A DNA stretch of 12,284 bases from an uncultured Thermoanaerobacterales bacterium (GTDB taxonomy: Bacteria > Bacillota > Clostridia > Christensenellales > UBA1242): positions 1 to 12,284 of the forward strand of contig USTP01000020.1 of assembly GCA_900557695.1 (NCBI GenBank). The letters run 5' to 3'. Both the position numbers and the translations under genes were made by a program. Of this stretch, positions 7,097 to 12,284 are shown piece after piece (the first letter of the stretch is position 1; every line of letters starts with the position of its first letter). The notes below the pieces were generated by a model. It saw nothing but the letters and a program-made list of their open reading frames with translations, was not told the origin of the DNA and searched no databases.

Positions 7097-7168
7097 AACT
7101 TTCGCCTCTTGCATTTTTGCATATTATATCATAAACTTTCGCAAGTGGAAGCATTTTCTTGCATTTTT
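7097..7168 (-). repeat. Partial duplication of the TtcA-like gene leader
   Basis: On the minus strand the string AAAAATGCAAGA occurs at 7107-7118 and again at 7157-7168. It is followed in one copy by GGCGAAAGTTATG (the real start) and in the other, after 15 extra bases, by GCGAAAGTTTATG overlapping the promoter. The upstream copy therefore looks like a diverged duplicate of the translation-start region. It may be chance in AT-rich DNA. Confidence 0.4.
7123..7131 (-). promoter_or_regulatory. Extended -10 promoter of the TtcA-like gene
   Basis: On the minus strand TGATATAAT is a perfect extended -10 element (TG-n-TATAAT). No good -35 exists at 16-18 bp (TTCCAC at best), which the extended -10 can offset. 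The predicted start near 7116 gives a leader of about 20 bases with the Shine-Dalgarno, supporting ATG 7096. Confidence 0.65.
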
Positions 7169-7212
7169 AAAATTATAATAAAAAATGCAGAGCTTTTTTG
7201 CTCTGCATTTTT
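7165..7212 (-). terminator. Rho-independent terminator of eno
   Basis: A perfect 13-bp inverted repeat, AAAAATGCAGAGC (7181-7193) and GCTCTGCATTTTT (7200-7212), has a 6-base loop. On the minus strand it is followed by a T-rich tract. It begins about 18 bases after the enolase stop and separates eno from the TtcA-like gene. Confidence 0.88.
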
Positions 7213-7230
7213 ATTAACAATTTGAAGTTA

Positions 7231-8547
7231 TTACTTTTTTAAGTTGAAGAAAGATTTAATTCCGTTATATTTAGCCACGCTGCCAAGCTCTTCTTCAATT
7301 CTTAGAAGTTGATTATATTTAGCAACACGGTCGGTTCTAGAAGGTGCGCCTGTTTTAATTTGACCTGCGTTTAGAGCAACTGATAGGTCGGCAATAGTGG
7401 TGTCTTCAGTTTCGCCACTTCTGTGAGATACCACAGCTGTGTAGCCTGCGCGGTTTGCCATTTCAATAGCTTCTAAAGTTTCAGTTAAAGTGCCTATTTG
7501 GTTAACTTTAATAAGTATTGAGTTTGCAACGCCCTTTTCAATGCCTTTAGAAAGCCTTTCGGTGTTTGTAACAAACAAGTCGTCCCCAACAAGCTGAATT
7601 TTTTTACCAAGCTTATCGGTTAAAAGTTTCCAGCCATCCCAGTCTTCTTCAGCCAATGCGTCTTCTAGCGTGATGATAGGGTATTTTTCTGCCATTTTAA
7701 CCCAGAAGTTAACCATTTCATTTTGGGTAAAGAGTTGTTTTGTTTTCCAGAAATAGTAGCAGCCTTTTTTGCCTATTTTCTCTGCTTCGTCATACATTTC
7801 AGTGGCAGCGGCGTCTACTCCTAGCATAAAGTCTTTCCCAGGGGTGTAGCCAGCTTTTTCTATTGCTTCAACTATGTTTTGGAAAGCCTCTTCGTCATTT
7901 TTAAAGTTTGGTGCAAAACCACCCTCATCACCAACAGCAGTGCTAAAACCCTTGCCTTTTAATACAGCCTTTAAGTTGTGGAACACTTCTGCACACATTT
8001 TTAAAGCCTCTTTAAAAGATTTAGCGCCAACTGGCATAATCATAAACTCTTGGATATTCACGCTATTATCTGCGTGTTTGCCACCATTTATTATGTTCAT
8101 CATTGGAACTGGAAGCACCGATGCATTTACTCCGCCAATATAATTATAAAGCGGAATATTTAGACAGTTTGCAGCGGCGTGGGCGCAGGCAAGCGAAACG
8201 CCTAGAATTGCATTTGCACCAAGCCTACCTTTGTTTTTAGTTCCGTCTAGCCTGATTAAGTTTCTATCAATTTCTATTTGGTTTAAAACATTCATGCCAA
8301 TAACAGTCTCTGCAATCTCGGTGTTAACATTTTCAACAGCTTTTTCTACAGATTTGCCAAGATAATTTTTCTTATCCCCATCGCGAAGTTCAACAGCCTC
8401 GAACGCACCAGTTGAAGCTCCTGAAGGCACGCATGCACGGCCTACAACGCTATCTTCAACCAAAACCTCTACCTCTACAGTTGGGTTGCCACGGCTATCT
8501 AAAATTTGCCTAGCGTGAACATCAGTTATTTCATAGTAAGATTTCAT
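7231..8547 (-). CDS. eno: Enolase (phosphopyruvate hydratase)
   Basis: Full-length 438-residue enolase, the cytoplasmic glycolytic enzyme converting 2-phosphoglycerate to phosphoenolpyruvate. The flexible loop SGAST (42-46) is intact. So are the catalytic and metal residues: E167, E208 (GDEGGFAP), D245, E295, D322, K347 (IKVNQIGT), the HRS triad (375-377) and K398 (KTGAPSR). The block around 263-281 (YYFWKTKQLFTQNEMVNFW) is unusually aromatic, and the usual I-E-D-G at the third metal ligand reads L-E-D-A. AAAGGAG lies 8 bases before the ATG. It is transcribed alone from a good promoter, with a strong terminator behind it, and divergently from yigZ. Confidence 0.99.
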   Translation of the reverse strand: MKSYYEITDVHARQILDSRGNPTVEVEVLVEDSVVGRACVPSGASTGAFEAVELRDGDKKNYLGKSVEKAVENVNTEIAETVIGMNVLNQIEIDRNLIRLDGTKNKGRLGANAILGVSLACAHAAANCLNIPLYNYIGGVNASVLPVPMMNIINGGKHADNSVNIQEFMIMPVGAKSFKEALKMCAEVFHNLKAVLKGKGFSTAVGDEGGFAPNFKNDEEAFQNIVEAIEKAGYTPGKDFMLGVDAAATEMYDEAEKIGKKGCYYFWKTKQLFTQNEMVNFWVKMAEKYPIITLEDALAEEDWDGWKLLTDKLGKKIQLVGDDLFVTNTERLSKGIEKGVANSILIKVNQIGTLTETLEAIEMANRAGYTAVVSHRSGETEDTTIADLSVALNAGQIKTGAPSRTDRVAKYNQLLRIEEELGSVAKYNGIKSFFNLKK

Positions 8548-8581
8548 ATTTTTTACTCCTTTAATAGTTTTCGCATATGTA

Positions 8582-8610
8582 ATTTTAGCATTTAATGAAA
8601 GAAAAGTAAA
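8582..8610 (-). promoter_or_regulatory. Promoter of eno
   Basis: On the minus strand the -35 is TTTACT (8605-8610) and the -10 is TAAAAT (8582-8587), with a 17-bp spacer and a TG one base before the -10 (extended -10). Transcription would start near 8575, about 28 bases before the ATG. Confidence 0.7.
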
Positions 8611-8614
8611 ACTT

Positions 8615-8643
8615 TTGTTAATTATTATTTTGTTTTTTAAAAT
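8615..8643 (+). promoter_or_regulatory. Promoter of yigZ-recX-acpS
   Basis: The -35 is TTGTTA (8615-8620) and the -10 is TAAAAT (8638-8643), spacer 17 bp. An alternative slightly downstream pairs TTGTTT (8630-8635) with the extended -10 TGTTAAACT (8649-8657). Either gives a short leader with AAAGGAG (8667-8673). The -35 lies 4 bp from the eno -35 on the opposite strand. Confidence 0.55.
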
Positions 8644-8678
8644 GGTTGTGTTAAACTAAAAAAAGTAAAGGAGTAGTT

Positions 8679-9323
8679 ATGGCAAACCTTCCATATATTG
8701 TTGTTTCTGATATCGCTATGGTTGAAACAACTGTGAATAAGTCTAGATTTATAGGGGTTACTTTCCCTGTTAATAATATCGACCAAGTTAAAGAAGCGCT
8801 TGGTAGCTTGAAAAAGAGTAACAAAGATGCAAAGCATATTCCATATGCTTATCTTCTTGGCGAAGATTTTTCGGTTGCAAGAAATAGTGATGATGGGGAG
8901 CCAGCAGGAAGTGCGGGGGCTCCAATTTACCAGGCAATTAAAGAAAAAAAACTAACCAATGTTTTAGTAGCTGTGGTTAGGTATTTTGGTGGGGTTGAAC
9001 TTGGTAAGTCTAAACTAACAAGGGTTTATTATAGTGCCGCAATGAATGCGCTTAATAACGCTAGGAAAAACAAGATGGTTTACTGTGGTATTTTTGAAAT
9101 GAAAGTTAGCTATGGTGACTATGGCGCTTTAGGTAAAGTTTTAACAGAAAAAGGTTTTCCAATAATCGAAAAGAATTTTGACGAGTCGATGCCAATGATA
9201 AAATGCGCCATTCCTGCCGATACTGCGGATAGGGTTATTGATGAAATTAGGGCAAAAATGAAAGATAGGGCGCAAATGATTAAGGTAGACAACACCTACT
9301 ATAGATTTCCGCACAATGGTTAA
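8679..9323 (+). CDS. yigZ: YigZ/IMPACT family protein
   Basis: A 214-residue member of the UPF0029/IMPACT family. The N-terminal IMPACT domain shows KSRFI (21-25), H53 with YAYLL, NSDDGEPAGSAGAPI (69-83) and VVRYFGGVELG (99-109). A C-terminal ferredoxin-like domain (about 138-205) matches the DUF1949 type. Eukaryotic IMPACT regulates the Gcn2 kinase; the role of bacterial YigZ is uncertain, though its structure suggests nucleic-acid binding. The start has AAAGGAG 5 bases upstream. It heads an operon with recX and acpS; its TAA stop forms part of the recX ribosome binding site. Confidence 0.93.
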   Translation: MANLPYIVVSDIAMVETTVNKSRFIGVTFPVNNIDQVKEALGSLKKSNKDAKHIPYAYLLGEDFSVARNSDDGEPAGSAGAPIYQAIKEKKLTNVLVAVVRYFGGVELGKSKLTRVYYSAAMNALNNARKNKMVYCGIFEMKVSYGDYGALGKVLTEKGFPIIEKNFDESMPMIKCAIPADTADRVIDEIRAKMKDRAQMIKVDNTYYRFPHNG

Positions 9324-9332
9324 GGAATAATG

Positions 9333-9959
9333 ATGGTTATAACAGATATTCAAAGTCAAAAAAAGAAAGGAAGGTATAACCTTTTTGTAGACGGGGTGTT
9401 TTATAGCGGAATTGATGCCGAAACGCTTGTTAAATCTGCTTTAAAAAAGGGAAGTGAAATAGAAAAACCTAGGCTTGAAGAACTTGTTAAGTCTAGCGAG
9501 GCTCGGTCGGCGTATGATAAGGCGATAAATATTCTCTCTAGAGGCGAACACACTAAAAAAGATATTAAACAAAAACTTTTAAAATATGGCTATAAAGAAA
9601 GTATAATAGATGAGGCAATTAAAAAGGCTGAAGAGTATGGTTATATAAATGATAAAGAATACGCAAAAATGCTTGTTAAAGCAAAAAGCTTAAAAAGTAG
9701 AAAGGAAATAAAGTATTCGCTTTACACCAAGGGGGTAGACAGAAATATTGTAGACGAGGTGTCTGAAACTATTAGCGACAATGAGGAAAGTGAAAGAGCC
9801 ATTGCCATTGCCTCTAAATATATGAGAAATAAGGAGGTTAATAGTAAATCGCTTGCGGGGCTATATGCCTATTTATATAGAAAAGGCTTTATGGTAGATT
9901 GCATTAAAAGGGCACTAAAAGAATATAAAATAGATGATTTTGAGGGAGATTTTTTATGA
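9333..9959 (+). CDS. recX: Regulatory protein RecX
   Basis: A 208-residue RecX-family protein, which binds RecA filaments and limits recombination and the SOS response. Evidence is the all-helical three-repeat pattern: A-I-N-I-L-S-R-G-E-H-T-K-K-D-I-K-Q-K-L near the centre, then A-E-E-Y-G-Y-I-N-D-K-E-Y-A, and a C-terminal A-Y-L-Y-R-K-G-F block. The N-terminal extension of about 60 residues is typical of Bacillota RecX. Two ATGs lie in tandem (9330, 9333); I prefer the second, 6 bases after AAGGA (9322-9326), since the first leaves only 3. Its stop overlaps the acpS start (ATGA). recA is not in this window. Confidence 0.88.
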   Translation: MVITDIQSQKKKGRYNLFVDGVFYSGIDAETLVKSALKKGSEIEKPRLEELVKSSEARSAYDKAINILSRGEHTKKDIKQKLLKYGYKESIIDEAIKKAEEYGYINDKEYAKMLVKAKSLKSRKEIKYSLYTKGVDRNIVDEVSETISDNEESERAIAIASKYMRNKEVNSKSLAGLYAYLYRKGFMVDCIKRALKEYKIDDFEGDFL

Positions 9960-10342
9960 TAGGTATAGATATTGTTAAAATAAATAGAATTGCTGAAGCA
10001 ATGAATAATTCAAAATTTTGCGATAGAATTTTAAATGAAGAGGAAAAGCAGTATGCCTTCTCTAAATCAAGTTTGGTTACAATAGAGGGGTTTAACTCAA
10101 TTGCCATGACAGTTGCTGGGCTTTTTGCAAGCAAAGAAGCCGTGCTTAAAGCTTTAGGCGTTGGCATGAAATCGGGTTATGGGTTTAAAGATGTTTTAAT
10201 TACTCACGACAAAAAGGGTGCACCTATAGTTAAATTATCTTCTAAACTTGAGAAAGTGTTGAAAACTAAAAACAAGAGTATGGTTTGCGTTTCTATAGCA
10301 CATGATGGGCAGTATGCAATAGCTTCGGCAAGTTTAGAGTAA
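9956..10342 (+). CDS. acpS: Holo-[acyl-carrier-protein] synthase
   Basis: A 128-residue AcpS that transfers 4'-phosphopantetheine from CoA to acyl carrier protein, switching on fatty acid synthesis. Key features are GIDIV (3-7) with Mg ligand D5, LFASKEAVLKALG (56-68) with the second ligand E61, and the C-terminal VSIAHDGQYAIA (112-123). It is slightly longer than usual; the extra residues appear to lie at about 37-55, between the E-E-E-K-Q-Y helix and the SKEA helix. GAGGGAG (9942-9948) sits 7 bases before the ATG, inside the end of recX, and the four-base overlap couples the two genes. Confidence 0.95.
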   Translation: MIGIDIVKINRIAEAMNNSKFCDRILNEEEKQYAFSKSSLVTIEGFNSIAMTVAGLFASKEAVLKALGVGMKSGYGFKDVLITHDKKGAPIVKLSSKLEKVLKTKNKSMVCVSIAHDGQYAIASASLE

Positions 10343-10376
10343 AACAGCTAAAAAACAATAAAAGTTAGATATAATC

Positions 10377-10406
10377 ATGAAATTTAACAATTTCGTAATT
10401 TTTTTT
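10377..10406 (+). terminator. Weak AT-rich terminator candidate after acpS
   Basis: ATGAAATT pairs with AATTTCGT (8 bp with one T-G pair) around a TAAC loop, with a run of eight Ts shortly after. The stem is almost all A-T, so it would be inefficient and some readthrough towards the next gene is possible. Confidence 0.45.
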
Positions 10407-10455
10407 GCGGTTTTTTATGGTTTGATACACTTTAAAAATAATTTAAAAATCGGTA

Positions 10456-10484
10456 TTGACAATGACCTATGGGTGTGGTAAAAT
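10456..10484 (+). promoter_or_regulatory. Near-consensus strong promoter for the coiled-coil protein gene
   Basis: The -35 is a perfect TTGACA (10456-10461), the spacer is exactly 17 bp, and the -10 is TAAAAT (10479-10484) preceded by TG-n, an extended -10. It is the best promoter in the window and predicts high expression. The start near 10491 leaves a leader of about 75 bases. Confidence 0.85.
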
Positions 10485-10522
10485 ACAGGTACAAAAAGAA
10501 TAAAGCTACGTTCAATGAGTGA

Positions 10523-10547
10523 TGCCAAACAAGTTTAAAATTTGGCA
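10523..10547 (+). other. Hairpin in the 5' leader of the coiled-coil protein gene
   Basis: A perfect 7-bp inverted repeat, TGCCAAA (10523-10529) and TTTGGCA (10541-10547), with an 11-base loop, lies in the leader 3 bases before the strong Shine-Dalgarno AGGGAGG (10551-10557). There is no T-tract, so it is not a terminator. It could stabilise the mRNA or affect ribosome access; it matches no riboswitch I recognise. Confidence 0.5.
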
Positions 10548-10565
10548 CTAAGGGAGGAAAATACA

Positions 10566-12253
10566 ATGGCTGGTAGTAAAGTTAAAGCTACAGTTGAAGC
10601 AGGCACTTTTAGTGGTGCTGATGATTTGCAGGCTAAATTTAGGGTTCTTGCTCGTATTCTTGGGTCTATTGAGTTTAGAGGCGGAGATAAAGAAGCTGTC
10701 TCAGCTGTGCTTGATGTGTTAAAATCTGCTGAAATAGAACAAACTGAAAGAGGTTTAAAAATTGTTAGCACTAGTGAGGATGCTTTAAAGGTTTATAACC
10801 TTATTCAATATGGCTATGAAGGTGGCAGGGAAGAAGCTGCTAAAAAATTAAAGAAAAAACCAGAAGAAATTGAACCAAATGTTTCTGGTTTTGAACTTGC
10901 CGATGTTTCTAAGCCAGATAGAATGGTGGATGTTTTAAGAAGATATGTTAATATTTCTCAATCAGCATTGGATGTTAAAGAAGCTGCTCGTGCGGTAGAT
11001 AAAAATAATTATAGCAGAGAAATTGCTGAAAAGGCTGATCAGGTTGCCGCTGCTGGAATTGCTTTAGCTGATGCAAACGAAACAATTGCTAACCTAGAAA
11101 GTAAAAACTCAAGTTTGCGTGCACAAAATGAAGAGCTTCAGGGCAATGTTTATGTTCAAAACTCATTTTTAAGAAAAGTTTTCGGTAAAAAAGATAAGGA
11201 TACAGGGGAAAAGAAATTAACATATAAAAAGGCATCTAGAATTGCTACTGTTGCCGCTGCTGTTATGTTTGCAGCATCTAGTTTTGTTTCTACGTGGCTA
11301 GGAACTTCTTTAGATTGGGCTAACAAAAGGGCAAATGAAGCACAGGCAGAAGTTGTTAGAATAACAAGCGAATATAACAACTTAAATGATCAATATCAAG
11401 AATTATTTTATGAACATGAAGAAACAACTGGAAAAATTTACGAGCTTCAGGGCGTTATTGATGGTATTGAAGGCGTTTTGAATGACAATGGTTATGAAAC
11501 AGAAAATGTTGATTTAAATGACCTAATTCAAACAATTATTGATAACACTGGCGACACTATAATAGTTGGTGGGGATGTTCAAAAGGTTTACGAAGATATT
11601 TTAAACAACTTTGTTTCACTTGGGCTAAACCTATCAGACCTTCAAGATGAGAACGGAAACTTTACGGCAGACAAAGTTGATGCTTTCTTAAAAGAGCATG
11701 TTGAAAATGTTGTTAAAAATGCTAATGAACTTAACAAAATCACTGGCGAACTTAATAACATTTTAGGAACAATCTCTAAAAGAGATGAAAATGGTAATGA
11801 AACTGGCGAAAAATATTCTTTGGCAGATTTCGAAACAACAGCAGAGGCTTTTGATTTAATCTCAGACGAACTAGATTCTTATGCTGATAAGCTAGATGAT
11901 CTTCAAACAGCTCTTGATAATGCATTAGAACAAAACGATGGGTATGCATTAGAAATTAAAGAACTTACTAATGAAAATGAAGAGTTAACTAAAGCAATTG
12001 AAACATTAAATGGTAATATTCTTGAACTAAATGGAACTATTGAAGATTTGCAAGAAACAATTGCTACTCAAAAAGATACAATAGCTAGTTTGCAAGGACA
12101 AGTAAGCGATTTACAAAGCAAATACAATAATGTTGTAGATGAAAATGAAAGACTTAAAGCAGAGAATGAAGAACTTAAAGCAGAGAATGAAGAACTTAAA
12201 GCAGAAAACGATGAGAACCAAAGCAATGGCGAGCAATCAACACCATCAAACCC
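10566..12253 (+). CDS. Large coiled-coil single-pass membrane protein, unrecognised, 3' truncated
   Basis: An open frame of 562 codons with no stop before the right-hand adapter, so the C-terminus is missing. I do not recognise a family. Residues 1-110 look like a compact mixed domain and about 130-195 are helical and Ala-rich with coiled-coil character. One membrane segment lies at 226-246 after a Lys-rich stretch, predicting N-inside, C-outside. Beyond it, about 252-300 and 425-550 are long acidic helices, ending in three LKAENEE-type heptads (530-550) and a Ser/Asn/Pro-rich stretch. No cysteine occurs in the visible 562 residues. AGGGAGG lies 8 bases before the ATG, under a near-consensus promoter; GCT, GTT and GAA codons dominate. 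A structural or envelope role is inference only. Confidence 0.85.
12153..12215 (+). repeat. Three 21-bp tandem repeats encoding LKAENEE heptads
   Basis: Two identical 21-bp units (12153-12173, 12174-12194) beginning CTTAAAGCAGAGAATG are followed by a third diverged copy (12195-12215). Each encodes exactly one coiled-coil heptad. The DNA-level identity indicates recent duplication or slippage, and copy number may vary between strains. Confidence 0.9.
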
Positions 12254-12284
12254 CTGTCTCTTATACACATCTCCGAGCCCACGA
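12254..12284 (-). other. Nextera adapter (artefact), right end
   Basis: CTGTCTCTTATACACATCT (12254-12272) is the Tn5 mosaic end, followed by the start of the same Nextera read-2 adapter as on the left, in reverse orientation and cut short. The last genuine base is about 12253, so the frame of the preceding gene is not real past this point. Confidence 0.97.

Noticed and set aside
7874..8143. 89-codon plus-strand ORF inside eno
   Set aside because: Antisense of conserved enolase coding sequence, with no independent evidence.
10370..10375. Perfect TATAAT just after acpS
   Set aside because: No -35 at a usable distance and no TG extension; it is followed by a terminator-like hairpin rather than a gene.
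10377..10481. 34-codon hydrophobic ORF between acpS and the coiled-coil gene
   Set aside because: No Shine-Dalgarno, and it overlaps a terminator-like hairpin with T-tract and then the strong promoter.
49..12253. CRISPR array, insertion sequence, phage, toxin-antitoxin or defence module
   Set aside because: None of the readable proteins carries the relevant motifs, and no spaced direct-repeat array or terminal inverted repeat was seen; the only short tandem repeat is the coding heptad repeat at 12153-12215.
12068..12268. Minus-strand ORF of 66 codons beginning M-Y-K-R-Q
   Set aside because: The start lies in the Nextera mosaic end and the rest is antisense to the repeat-rich coiled-coil gene.

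Overview
The window is a bacterial contig insert (about 49-12253) flanked on both ends by untrimmed Illumina Nextera adapter sequence (1-48 and 12254-12284), so both ends are sequencing-library ends, not biological boundaries. The DNA is AT-rich. Ribosome binding sites are of the AAGGAG/AGGAG type and genes are packed with ATGA overlaps. TGA is used as a stop and TGG as Trp, so the genetic code is standard. Together with the gene content (DUF2804, COG2509-type flavoprotein, YwaF-like membrane protein, RecX, AcpS, YigZ), this points to a low-GC Bacillota, most likely a clostridial lineage of the gut type. The sequence alone does not identify a genus.

Layout from left to right. (1) 49-120: remnant and terminator of a gene lying off the left end. 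(2) 140-1314: a monocistronic DUF2804 gene with its own promoter and terminator. (3) 1365-6020: a six-gene plus-strand operon encoding a PAP2 phosphatase, a large FAD-dependent oxidoreductase, a short metallo-beta-lactamase-fold hydrolase, a YwaF-like multi-pass membrane protein and two small unrecognised single-pass membrane proteins. The first four genes overlap at their junctions. A perfect hairpin at 5988-6017 ends the operon and can serve both strands. (4) 6059-8610, minus strand: tRNA-Asn(GUU), a TtcA-like tRNA sulfurtransferase and enolase, each with a recognisable promoter; a terminator separates eno from the TtcA-like gene. (5) 8615-10406, plus strand: yigZ-recX-acpS, divergent from eno with the two predicted -35 boxes 4 bp apart. 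(6) 10456-12253: a very strong consensus promoter and a hairpin-containing leader drive a large, cysteine-free, coiled-coil protein with one central membrane segment. It is truncated by the right contig end after 562 codons.

Most of the window is ordinary core-genome housekeeping: glycolysis, CoA-dependent ACP activation, recombination control and tRNA modification. I see no CRISPR array, transposase, phage module, toxin-antitoxin pair or defence system. The least explained parts are the truncated coiled-coil protein at the right end, the two small membrane proteins at 4958-5981, and the unexplained grouping of the operon at 1422-5981.
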